Of a DNA stretch of 64,000 nt, positions 1-7,006 are shown piece by piece. The stretch covers positions 1 through 64,000 of the forward strand of contig NZ_BNBB01000006.1 of the NCBI RefSeq assembly GCF_014654615.1. The letters run 5' to 3'. How positions within the stretch are numbered: position 1 is the first letter of the stretch; the number at the start of each line of letters is the position of its first letter. Made by a program: the position numbers and the translations under genes. A model generated the notes under the pieces. The model saw only the letters and a program-made list of their open reading frames with translations. It was not told the DNA's origin and ran no database searches. The DNA comes from Streptosporangium violaceochromogenes (lineage in GTDB: Bacteria; Actinomycetota; Actinomycetes; Streptosporangiales; Streptosporangiaceae).

Positions 1-96
1 ATCGACGCCCAGCACCTCAAAGCCCAGCTCGGCCATACACGCCGACGTCGTCGCACCCAGATATCCGGTTCCCACCATTGTCAGGCGGTAGGCCAC
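1..96 (-). CDS. UDP-glucose/GDP-mannose dehydrogenase family, N-terminal 32 residues (partial)
   Basis: The gene runs off the left edge; only its first 32 codons are inside. It starts with GTG at 96 behind a GAAGGG ribosome site. Residues 7-14 read MVGTGYLG, a Rossmann dinucleotide site, followed by ATTSACMAELGFEVLGVD. This is the characteristic opening of NAD-dependent UDP-glucose 6-dehydrogenases, which oxidise UDP-glucose to UDP-glucuronate for envelope glycans. The substrate cannot be decided from this fragment; GDP-mannose or UDP-N-acetylmannosamine dehydrogenases begin similarly. It is divergent from the acyl-CoA dehydrogenase across a 169-bp gap. Confidence 0.85.
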   Translation of the reverse strand, partial: MAYRLTMVGTGYLGATTSACMAELGFEVLGVD

Positions 97-121
97 TGGC
101 GTTCCCTTCGGTTCTGCCCGG

Positions 122-158
122 TTCAGTGTCGTCAGGGTAATTCAGTGTCGTCAGGGTA
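122..158. repeat. Perfect 18-bp direct repeat in a divergent promoter region
   Basis: TTCAGTGTCGTCAGGGTA occurs at 122-139 and again at 141-158, a 19-nt period. The pair lies 26 bp upstream of the dehydrogenase GTG at 96 and about 108 bp upstream of the acyl-CoA dehydrogenase ATG. It may be a regulator site or a local duplication; no regulator is known for it. Confidence 0.6.
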
Positions 159-253
159 CCGGCATCCTCGCTCGCGTACTCCGTCGCCACCTGCACAAAC
201 GGAGATCAGCGGCTGACCTGGGAGTGGAGCGGTCCATCTTTTATCGGACGTCC

Positions 254-266
254 TAGTATTTTCCTA
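254..266 (+). promoter_or_regulatory. Possible -10 box giving a leaderless transcript
   Basis: TAGTAT at 254-259 fits the TANNNT -10 pattern and places transcription start at about 266, the ATG of the acyl-CoA dehydrogenase. No Shine-Dalgarno sequence is visible before this ATG, which agrees with leaderless translation, common in actinobacteria. No convincing -35 hexamer is present. Confidence 0.35.
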
Positions 267-1429
267 TGAGCTTCCCTCTCTACGCGCTGCCCGAGGAGCA
301 TCAGCTGCTCCGGGAGACCGTCCGCGCCCTCGCCGACGAGAAGATCGCCCCTCGTGCCGCCGAGGCCGACGAGACGGGGGAATTCCCCTGGGACGTCTAC
401 AAGGCGCTCGTCGCGGCCGACCTGCACGCCGTCCACGTTCCCGAGGAGTACGGCGGCGCCGGAGCCGACGCCCTGGCGACCGTCATCGTCATCGAGGAGG
501 TGGCACGGGCGTGCGCCTCGTCCTCGCTGATCCCGGCGGTCAACAAACTCGGCACCGTACCGCTGCTGCTGGAGGGCTCCGAGGAGCTCAAGCGGCGCTA
601 TCTCGCGCCCGTCGCGCGGGGGGAGGCCATGTTCTCCTACGCTCTGTCGGAGGCGGAGGCCGGCAGCGACGCCGCCGCGATGAAGACCCGCGCCGTGGCC
701 GACGGCGATCACTACGTGCTCAACGGCGCCAAGATGTGGATCACCAACGCCGGTGTGTCGGAGTACTACACCGTGATGGCCGTGACCGACCCCGGAGCCG
801 GGGCCAGGGGCATCTCCGCGTTCGTCGTCGAAAAGGGTGACGAGGGAGTCGGTTTCGGGGCCAAGGAGAGGAAACTCGGCATCAAGGGCTCCCCGACCCG
901 CCGGGTCATCTTCGAGGACGTACGCATCCCGGCCTGGAGAATGATCGGCGAGCCCGGTACCGGGTTCAAGACCGCCCTGGCCACCCTGGACCACACCCGC
1001 GTCACCATCGCCGCCCAGGCCCTGGGCATCGCCCAGGGCGCGCTCGACTACGCGGTGGGCTACGTCAAGGAGCGCAAGCAGTTCGGCAAGGCCGTCGCCG
1101 AGTTCCAGGGCGTCCAGTTCATGATCGCCGACATGGCCATGAAGCTGGAGGCCGCCCGCCAGCTCACCTACGCCGCCGCCGCCAAATCCGAGCTGGCCAT
1201 GCACGGCGAGCCGCAGAAGGACCTCACGTTCTTCTCCAGCGCCGCCAAGTGCGCCGCCTCCGACGCCGCCATGGAGATCACCACCGACGCCGTCCAGCTC
1301 CTCGGCGGCTACGGCTATACCCGCGACTACCCGGTCGAGCGCATGATGCGCGACGCCAAGATCACCCAGATCTACGAGGGCACCAACCAGATCCAGCGCC
1401 TCGTCATGGCCCGCCAGCTCCTGAAGTAG
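266..1429 (+). CDS. Acyl-CoA dehydrogenase (FadE25 type)
   Basis: FAD flavoenzyme that introduces an alpha-beta double bond into acyl-CoA thioesters and passes electrons to electron-transfer flavoprotein. The 387 residues are the normal length for a short/medium-chain family member. Visible landmarks are the N-terminal helical region, the FAD/substrate segment [19 protein letters not shown], the MWITNAG strand, and near the C-terminus [21 protein letters not shown] followed by IYEGTNQIQ, whose Glu (residue 371) is the expected catalytic base. The start was chosen because homologues begin at this point and no upstream ribosome site competes. It closely resembles mycobacterial FadE25, and the wider neighbourhood matches too. 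A strong hairpin follows the stop. The exact chain-length or branched-chain specificity cannot be read from sequence. Confidence 0.95.
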   Translation: MSFPLYALPEEHQLLRETVRALADEKIAPRAAEADETGEFPWDVYKALVAADLHAVHVPEEYGGAGADALATVIVIEEVARACASSSLIPAVNKLGTVPLLLEGSEELKRRYLAPVARGEAMFSYALSEAEAGSDAAAMKTRAVADGDHYVLNGAKMWITNAGVSEYYTVMAVTDPGAGARGISAFVVEKGDEGVGFGAKERKLGIKGSPTRRVIFEDVRIPAWRMIGEPGTGFKTALATLDHTRVTIAAQALGIAQGALDYAVGYVKERKQFGKAVAEFQGVQFMIADMAMKLEAARQLTYAAAAKSELAMHGEPQKDLTFFSSAAKCAASDAAMEITTDAVQLLGGYGYTRDYPVERMMRDAKITQIYEGTNQIQRLVMARQLLK

Positions 1430-1439
1430 GCATTGACGT

Positions 1440-1479
1440 GGAAAACCCCGCATCCCGTATTCGGGAGGCGGGGTTTTCC
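1440..1479 (+). terminator. Intrinsic terminator after acyl-CoA dehydrogenase
   Basis: GGAAAACCCCGC (1440-1451) pairs perfectly with GCGGGGTTTTCC (1468-1479), with an inner CCCG/CGGG pairing around TATT. The A-run on one side and T-run on the other mean it could work in both directions, but it sits 11 nt after the dehydrogenase stop. Confidence 0.85.
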
Positions 1480-1681
1480 GTGTCCGGGCAGGGCTTCTGA
1501 ACGATCAGCACGTCGCATGTCCGGCCCCCCTTCTCGGTGTGCCCGAAGAGGGAGCCGCCGGGTTTCTTGTCCGGAGGATTGAGGAGAGGGAATCCGACCT
1601 CAAGCCCTGATCTGAAGCGAAGAAATCCGGCCGTGGACGGCTTTCCCGGTATCGCCACTCGGGGCCGGCGGGTACGGCGCT

Positions 1682-2512
1682 TTACGTGTTCCCGGCGTCT
1701 GGCGGAATGGGCACGTTCTGGCTGTGGATGTACTCCCACAGCTCGTTTTCGTCGATGACCTCGTCGGCGGGCGGGGCGGTGATGACGAGAGGGAGTCCCC
1801 AGTCGGTGTAGCGCGTGTCGATCCGCGTAACCACCTTTCCCAGAGCATCGGTGGTGATCAGGCGCTTGAGGAGGCCGTGACGGTCGGCCCAGAGCCGCCA
1901 GGAGATCTTCCCCATGCTCGTGGGCTTACCGTGGACCCGGAAGGCGCCCTTGGAGACCTTGGTCAGCTCCGCGTAACTCATGGTGCCCCGGTAAAGGGAA
2001 CCGCCGGAGACGGGCTTGCTCGTCGAGCGCTTCAGCACGGCCTTCATGATGGGCAGCTCGTACAGATTGATCGGTTGCAGGCTGGCGGTCGAGGCCATGC
2101 GTACGGCCAGGCCCGCACTGCGGGTTCTCAGGATCCACTTCTTCCCGTCGGGAATCGGCCCGGGAGAAAGGTTGGCGTCGTAGTACACGTTTTTGCCGAC
2201 GCGGATCACACGGTGGGAGTCCGGCCTCTCGGACGGGGCTCCCGGCATGGGAAGGTTCCGCCAGGTGAAATCGGCGGCCACCGGACCGGAGGGGGAGAGC
2301 TGCAGGCTACCGGTGATGCGGTCCCCGCCCCCGGACTTCGTGCCGAAGAACACGCGTACGGTCTCGGAAATCAGAACGCCGTGATCGTTCCGGAGCTTCC
2401 GTTTGAGCGCCTGCGCCGGATCGGGAGCGCCTGCCCGCGCGGCGGCGGAACCCGTGGCAACCGGTACGGATGCGATCAGGACGGCGACTGCCAGGGCAAC
2501 CCATCGTCTCAT
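1682..2512 (-). CDS. Secreted protein of unknown function, possibly LppX/LprG-like fold
   Basis: A 276-residue exported protein. The ATG at 2512 is preferred to the in-frame ATG at 2548 because AAGGAC lies 9 nt upstream and the protein then opens with a classical signal peptide: MRRW, a hydrophobic stretch (VALAVAVLIASVPVATG) and an AAA-type cleavage region. There is no lipobox Cys, so it is probably released or held by the wall rather than lipidated. The mature part is rich in beta-strand-like segments (SGGGDRITGSLQLSPSGPVAADFTWRN; GKNVYYDANLSPGPIPDGKKW) and a C-terminal Trp/Tyr-rich stretch. The pattern recalls actinobacterial LppX/LprAFG-type lipid carriers, but this is only an impression. 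It stands alone, with no operon partner. Confidence 0.8.
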   Translation of the reverse strand: MRRWVALAVAVLIASVPVATGSAAARAGAPDPAQALKRKLRNDHGVLISETVRVFFGTKSGGGDRITGSLQLSPSGPVAADFTWRNLPMPGAPSERPDSHRVIRVGKNVYYDANLSPGPIPDGKKWILRTRSAGLAVRMASTASLQPINLYELPIMKAVLKRSTSKPVSGGSLYRGTMSYAELTKVSKGAFRVHGKPTSMGKISWRLWADRHGLLKRLITTDALGKVVTRIDTRYTDWGLPLVITAPPADEVIDENELWEYIHSQNVPIPPDAGNT

Positions 2513-2703
2513 AGGGCATTTGTCCTTGTTTTCATGCACTTGCCGCATTTGATGGCGAGATGAAGATCAAATTGGGCGGTGCTTTTCCAGGCGAAGGAGG
2601 CTGTGTCCGCATACCGCCTCCCTTTGCATAATCCCACTTCTTATGGACGTATTGGCAAGGGTGCAGCGGGAGCTGACAGGTCCCTATTTTGTGGATTAAA
2701 CAC

Positions 2704-3909
2704 CTAGTAAACCCCCACCCGGCCGGCGAGTTCCCGCAGCTCAGGTGAGGGAGGATCCTGCATGGTCAGCAGGTCGGACACCACCTGGCGGACGGCGCGG
2801 TGGTCGCGTACCTGCTCCGGCGCGACGGACTCGGCCTCCGCCAGCGTGGCCACCGCCTCGTCGGCCTGACGGCGCTGGGCGTGTGCACGGGCCAGGTCGA
2901 TGAGCAGGCGGGCCCGGCGCTCACCGGAGAGCGTCGAGACATCCACCGTTGCCCCGACCCGCAGCGCGTGACCGGCGTCACCCAGCTCGACCGCCACGGC
3001 CACCTCGTGCAGGGCGACGTTGGCCGGGCCGAACTCGGTGTTGTAGTCGTTGCGCCCGTCGCCAAGCCGTTCGGCGACCTCATGTGCCCCGGCCAGATGC
3101 CGGTAAGCGGTGTCGGCGTCGTTGAGCCGGGAGGCGGCCACCGCGCGCTGCAGGGTGAGACCGCCCCACAGTGACATGGCCTCGGGTCTACCGTGGTCGG
3201 CCAGGGACCGCAGCGCTTCCGAGGCCGTGCGGGCCGTCTCCTCCGCCTGGTCGAGGTGACGGGCCCCCAGGAAGACGAATCCGAGCCGGAAGGCACCGGC
3301 CGCCACCAGGAGTGGATCGCCCGCCCGTTCGGCCGCTGTGATCGCCCGGTCGGCGGCGATCCACGCGGCCTCGGGCTCGCCCAGTTTGGCCAGCGCGGCC
3401 GAACACGCCTGGTAGGCCGTGGCGAGCAGCTCGAACAGCTCGGTCCGCCGCTCCTCGGGAGCCGACCGCACCGCGTCCTCCAATGTGGGCACCAGGTTCC
3501 GGAGCAGGGCGGTCAGCTCCACGTACCGGCTGCCGTGTGCCAGTTCCCAGACCCGCTCGACGCGCGGTCGGAGCTCTTCGGCGGGTGCGGCGGGTACGGG
3601 ATGCAGCATGGCCCGCAAGGAGTGAAGACCCGACAGCAGGAGCCGGAGATCGGCCGCCCCTGGGCTCTCCTCGGTGACGGCGGCCACCACCGGCGCCTCG
3701 GCGGCCAACTCCGACAGCGGCACTTCCAGGGATTCGGCGACCTTCTCCAGGACCGACATACGATCGACCTTGCGCACCCCGCGTTCCACCTGGGAGACCC
3801 AGGCCACCGACCGGTCGATCAGCCGCGCCAGCTCGGGCTGTGACAGACCGCGTCGCCTGCGCTCCTGCGCGATGCGCCGCCCCAGCGCGCGTTGATACTC
3901 GGTGCTCAC
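2704..3909 (-). CDS. XRE-family transcriptional regulator with helical-repeat C-terminus
   Basis: A 401-residue DNA-binding regulator. Residues 10-70 form an HTH_3 domain (LGRRIAQERRRRGLSQPELARLIDRSVAWVSQVERGVR), the lambda-repressor-like fold common in actinomycetes. The rest is a long Ala/Leu/Arg-rich helical region with TPR-like periodicity (for example AYRHLAGAHEVAERLGDGRNDYN), a likely sensor or dimerisation part. The GTG start at 3909 overlaps the stop of the upstream monooxygenase-like gene by 4 nt (GTGA), so the two are translationally coupled. The next divergent gene is an anti-sigma-type ATPase; XRE regulators beside such ATPases form recurring signalling modules in actinomycetes. 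The ligand is unknown. Confidence 0.9.
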   Translation of the reverse strand: MSTEYQRALGRRIAQERRRRGLSQPELARLIDRSVAWVSQVERGVRKVDRMSVLEKVAESLEVPLSELAAEAPVVAAVTEESPGAADLRLLLSGLHSLRAMLHPVPAAPAEELRPRVERVWELAHGSRYVELTALLRNLVPTLEDAVRSAPEERRTELFELLATAYQACSAALAKLGEPEAAWIAADRAITAAERAGDPLLVAAGAFRLGFVFLGARHLDQAEETARTASEALRSLADHGRPEAMSLWGGLTLQRAVAASRLNDADTAYRHLAGAHEVAERLGDGRNDYNTEFGPANVALHEVAVAVELGDAGHALRVGATVDVSTLSGERRARLLIDLARAHAQRRQADEAVATLAEAESVAPEQVRDHRAVRQVVSDLLTMQDPPSPELRELAGRVGVY

Positions 3910-4214
3910 CCTGTGGTTCCCTTGCCGGCTTGCAGGTGGAGGAAATCGACCTCGACCGAGGCCAGCAGGTCATCACGGGCCCTCAGGAAGCGCTGGGTGT
4001 GCTCTTGCTCCTCGTGCGCGTCGAAGGCCGCGCGGTCCCGGTACAGCTCATAGAAGATCCGCTGAAGCGGCTGCCCCTCGACCTGGTGGACGGCGTACAC
4101 CAACGTTCCCGGCTCGCTCTCCTGGATCCTCTCAACGGTCTGGCCGGCCAGGTGGTCGAACGCCTCGGCGCTGGCCGGGTCTTTACAGGTGAATCGCACT
4201 ATGAGCCCGAACAT
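3906..4214 (-). CDS. ABM-superfamily (antibiotic biosynthesis monooxygenase-like) protein
   Basis: A 102-residue single-domain protein with the dimeric alpha-beta barrel signature of the ABM family: an N-terminal strand MFGLIVRFTCKDPASAEAFDHL, the LVYAVHQVEGQPLQRIFYELYRDRAAFDAHEEQEHTQRF core, and a C-terminal strand (ASVEVDFLHLQAG). Members include cofactor-free quinol monooxygenases, haem-degrading enzymes and proteins with no known reaction, so no substrate is proposed. It is the first gene of a two-gene operon with the XRE regulator; the ATG at 4214 has GGAGGGAG upstream. The intergenic region toward 4371 holds several AGTAC/TACT sequences that could be operator half-sites. Confidence 0.85.
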   Translation of the reverse strand: MFGLIVRFTCKDPASAEAFDHLAGQTVERIQESEPGTLVYAVHQVEGQPLQRIFYELYRDRAAFDAHEEQEHTQRFLRARDDLLASVEVDFLHLQAGKGTTG

Positions 4215-4370
4215 GGGCTCCCTCCTTGGTTGCAGGCTCTACGAGATCAGTACTCATTGTGTGAGGCAAGTATCCAGAGTTGCTTGTACTAAGAGTGCTG
4301 CACCCGTATTTTTAGTACCGATTCATAGGCGTCAGCCTCTCCGACCTGCATGATCACGAGGTGAGCTGAC

Positions 4371-4775
4371 ATGATCCCACCCCAAGCCCGCTGGGACGCC
4401 GCAGACAGGTGGCACCGGACCTTTCCCGGTACGAAAGAGCAAGTACGGGAGGCCCGTCGTTTCGTCAGGGCGCACCTTCCCCACCACCCCGACGCCGAAC
4501 TCATCACCAGTGAACCCGCCGCCAACGCCGTCGAGCACACCCGCACGGGAGAACCGGGCGGAACGTTCATCGCCCTCATCAGATCCCGCCTCGACGGCAC
4601 CGCCTACCTCGCGATCGAAGACCAGGGCGGCCCCGCCGAGTTCGGCGTTCCCACCCCCGAGCGCGAAGGCGGCCGAGAAATCCACCTCGTCGCCGCCCTC
4701 ACCACCGTCTGGGGAGCCAAAGGTGACGCCACCGGTCGTACCGTCTGGGCCGAACCGCCTCCACCCGCCCCATGA
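4371..4775 (+). CDS. ATP-binding protein, RsbW/anti-sigma-like (HATPase_c)
   Basis: A 134-residue protein of the small GHKL ATPase type that streptomycetes and relatives carry in dozens of copies. The N-box is changed: where kinases read E-x-x-x-N-A, this has ITSEPAANAVEHTRTGEPGGTF, preserving the ExxANAVEH core around residues 48-55. A G1-like segment (AIEDQGGPAEFGVPTPEREGGREIHLVAALTTVWG) follows. Family members act as anti-sigma factors or protein kinases that sequester partners. The stop overlaps the start of the next small gene by 4 nt. Divergent orientation to the XRE regulator suggests a joint signalling module; partner sigma factor or antagonist is not in the window. Confidence 0.85.
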   Translation: MIPPQARWDAADRWHRTFPGTKEQVREARRFVRAHLPHHPDAELITSEPAANAVEHTRTGEPGGTFIALIRSRLDGTAYLAIEDQGGPAEFGVPTPEREGGREIHLVAALTTVWGAKGDATGRTVWAEPPPPAP

Positions 4776-4972
4776 CCGAGGTTCACCTTTACCTAAGGGC
4801 GCTCCGCGAGCGATTCCCCACCTGGGCCTTCCTTCACGCCCCCTTCGCCGACCGCTGGTTCGCTCTCCACGGCCGCCGAACCACCCTCACCGCGGCCACC
4901 GCCCAAGAACTGGCGGCCCACATCACCCGCCTCCAAACCCGTCCACGACCGGCCGGACCCCGGCCACGGTGA
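4772..4972 (+). CDS. Small hypothetical protein coupled to the ATPase
   Basis: A 66-residue Arg/Ala-rich protein (MTEVHLYLRALRERFPTWAF at the start), beginning at an ATG that overlaps the stop codon of the ATPase gene. No domain is recognised. The aromatic N-terminal half (FPTWAFLHAPFADRWFALHGRR) followed by a helical stretch (TAATAQELAAHITRLQ) is the sort of pattern seen in small partner proteins placed beside XRE/ATPase modules in actinomycetes. Coupling to the ATPase suggests a shared role, which is inference only. Confidence 0.65.
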   Translation: MTEVHLYLRALRERFPTWAFLHAPFADRWFALHGRRTTLTAATAQELAAHITRLQTRPRPAGPRPR

Positions 4973-5031
4973 CGACCCGCCGTTCCCGCGTGATCACAAA
5001 AACGGTGCGGGAAGGCACGTGCCGGCGGGTG

Positions 5032-6273
5032 TCACCCGGCGGCGTCCGCCTTCACGGCGGGCCCTCGCGGGTAGTCCTTCAGGACGACCTCGTCGTGCAG
5101 GCGCAGGCCCCTGGCGCCGAGACCGACCAGGGCGCGGGCGATCGGCGTGGGGATGTGGTTGATCAGCCGCACTCCCTGGATCACGCTCCACAGGTCCAGG
5201 CGGGTGGCGGGGACGAACCGCCTGGCGGCGCCGACGGCGAAGGTACGGCTGCGCCGCACGTAGCCGCCGATCTCCCGCTCGTAGGCCGGGAACGCCCGGG
5301 TGTGGTCGCCGCGGGCCTCGGCGAGTTCACCGGCCAGGACGTAGGCGCCCACCACGGCCAGGCTGGTGCTGCCGCCGACCGCGGGGCCCGGGCAGTAGCC
5401 GGCGTCTCCGGCCAGGCTCACCCGGCCCCGGGACCAGCCGTCCATGCGGAGCTGGGTGATCGAGTCGAAGTAGAACGTCGTCGCGTTGTCCAGCTCCTCG
5501 CCCAGGAGGCGGGGCACCTCCCAGCCGAGCCCGGCGAAGTGCCGCCGCAGCAGTTCTTTTTGCCGATCGACGTCGCGGTGGTGGTAGCCGAGTTCGGCGG
5601 CGGGCCGGAAAAGGAAGACGGCGCGGGCGTCGTCCAGGTGCGCGCCGCCGTACACGCCCACCATCCTGTTCACGCCGGTGACCCCCTCCATCCGGTCGCG
5701 AAGGCCCAGGTAGTTGGGGATCGACATGACCGCCAGGTAGGCCCCGATCCAGGTGGAGAAGCGCGACTCCTCGCCGAAGACCAGGCGCCGGACGTTGGAG
5801 TGCAGCCCGTCGGCCCCGATCACCAGGTCGAACCGGCGGGCGGCCCCCCGCTCGAAGGTGACGTCGACGCCGCCGGCGTTCTCGGCCAAGGCGGTGATGG
5901 AGTCGCCGAAGAGGTGTTCCACGCCGTGCCGGACGGCCTCGTAGAAGATCTTGACCAGGTCGTCGCGCATGACCTCGATGTGCCGGTCGGACACGACGCG
6001 CATCAGCCTGCCGATCTCCAGGGTGTGGAGGCGGCCGTCGTTCTCGGCGCGGAACGAGAGCCGCTCGGTGCCGGTCTTCGCGGCCTGGACCGGCTGGGTG
6101 AGGCCCATCCTGTCGACGATGTCCAGGGCCGGGCGGAACAGGTCGACCGCGTGACCGCCGGTCTCACGCGGTGCCGGGGCCCGCTCGACCACGGTGACGG
6201 CGAAGCCGTACCTGTTGAGCCAGTAGGCCAGGACGGGGCCGGCGACACCGGCGCCGGAGATGAGGATCCGCAT
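5032..6273 (-). CDS. FAD-dependent monooxygenase (PHBH/TetX-like)
   Basis: A 413-residue class A flavoprotein hydroxylase. All three family fingerprints are present: the Rossmann GAGVAGPVLAYWLNRYGF near residue 7 ending in an acidic ERAP, the DG motif VIGADGLHSNVRR near residue 160, and the GD motif LAGDAGYCPGPAVGGS near residue 290. Such enzymes use NAD(P)H and oxygen to hydroxylate aromatic or polyketide substrates, and some inactivate antibiotics (TetX, Rox). Which it does here cannot be told. It is divergent from a TetR repressor across a 114-bp region with three identical-type operators; operator 1 ends 10 bp upstream of the ATG, next to the AAGG ribosome site. This arrangement is typical of drug- or metabolite-inducible detoxification. 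Confidence 0.92.
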   Translation of the reverse strand: MRILISGAGVAGPVLAYWLNRYGFAVTVVERAPAPRETGGHAVDLFRPALDIVDRMGLTQPVQAAKTGTERLSFRAENDGRLHTLEIGRLMRVVSDRHIEVMRDDLVKIFYEAVRHGVEHLFGDSITALAENAGGVDVTFERGAARRFDLVIGADGLHSNVRRLVFGEESRFSTWIGAYLAVMSIPNYLGLRDRMEGVTGVNRMVGVYGGAHLDDARAVFLFRPAAELGYHHRDVDRQKELLRRHFAGLGWEVPRLLGEELDNATTFYFDSITQLRMDGWSRGRVSLAGDAGYCPGPAVGGSTSLAVVGAYVLAGELAEARGDHTRAFPAYEREIGGYVRRSRTFAVGAARRFVPATRLDLWSVIQGVRLINHIPTPIARALVGLGARGLRLHDEVVLKDYPRGPAVKADAAG

Positions 6274-6283
6274 GCGCCACCTT

Positions 6284-6371
6284 CTTACTTAACGGAAGGT
6301 AAGAATCTTACTTAACGATAGGTAAGCACGGTTCACGGTGGGACGCAACTCCTTACTTAACGCTAGGTAAG
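6284..6371. promoter_or_regulatory. Three-copy TetR operator between monooxygenase and regulator
   Basis: Three copies of the 20-bp imperfect palindrome CTTACTTAACGNTAGGTAAG lie at 6284-6303 (GGAAGG variant in the right half), 6307-6326 and 6352-6371. Start-to-start distances are 23 and 45 bp, so they sit near multiples of two helical turns. Copy 1 abuts the ribosome site of the monooxygenase and copy 3 covers the likely regulator promoter: TACGCT at 6375-6380 would be its -10 box and give a leaderless transcript at 6388. The simplest reading is cooperative autorepression and repression of the monooxygenase by the adjacent TetR protein. Confidence 0.85.
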
Positions 6372-6387
6372 CGATACGCTTGGCTCC

Positions 6388-6918
6388 ATGGCGAGGCCCT
6401 CGGACACCAAGACGCGCATCCAGGCGGCGGCGCGTGAGCTCTTCCTGGAACAGGGGGTGCAGAACACCAGCCTGAAACAGATCTCCGATCGGCTCGGCAT
6501 CACGAAACCGGCCCTCTACTACCATTTCGAGTCGAGGGACGACCTGGTCAGGAGCATCATCCAGCCGTTCATCGACGACCTGGAGATCTTCGTGGCCGAA
6601 CGCGCGCCCGGAGACAGGCGGCGGCTGCTCGAAGACTACTTCGACCTCATCTGGCGGCACCGCGAAGTGATCGTGATGGTCCTGCACGCCCCGGCAACGC
6701 TCGTCGAACTCGACCTGATGGACCGGATGTGGGAGTGGCGCAAGGGGCTGACCACGCTCCTGCTCGGCCCCGCCTCCTCCGCCGCCGCGCGGATCCGCGC
6801 GACCGTGGCGCTCGGCGGCATGTCGGACTGCGTGGTGGAGCACGCGCTCCTTCCGTTCGACGAGGTCAAGACCGCCTCCGTGGAGGCCGCTCTGGCCGCC
6901 CTGGGTCCTCCGCCCTGA
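6388..6918 (+). CDS. TetR/AcrR-family repressor
   Basis: A 176-residue regulator. Residues 5-50 are a textbook TetR helix-turn-helix domain (TRIQAAARELFLEQGVQNTSLKQISDRLGITKPALYYHFESRDDLVR), followed by an all-helical ligand/dimerisation domain. The ATG at 6388 has no clear Shine-Dalgarno, matching a leaderless start. Its likely targets are the three palindromes immediately upstream and hence the divergent FAD monooxygenase and itself. The inducing ligand is probably a substrate of that monooxygenase. The C-terminus ends soon after the last helix (AALAALGPPP), slightly shorter than the usual 190-220 residues. Confidence 0.93.
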   Translation: MARPSDTKTRIQAAARELFLEQGVQNTSLKQISDRLGITKPALYYHFESRDDLVRSIIQPFIDDLEIFVAERAPGDRRRLLEDYFDLIWRHREVIVMVLHAPATLVELDLMDRMWEWRKGLTTLLLGPASSAAARIRATVALGGMSDCVVEHALLPFDEVKTASVEAALAALGPPP

Positions 6919-7006
6919 AACGTTCCGCCGAGACGTTCCGTCGCGAAAGGGCCCGGCCCGGTTTCGGGGAGTCGTCCTTCGTGGCCGCCCGCCGTACGGG
7001 ACGGGG

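Noticed and set aside
4510-6315. A 601-codon plus-strand open frame
   Set aside because: Covers the ATPase gene in another frame and runs antisense to the FAD monooxygenase; no protein features.
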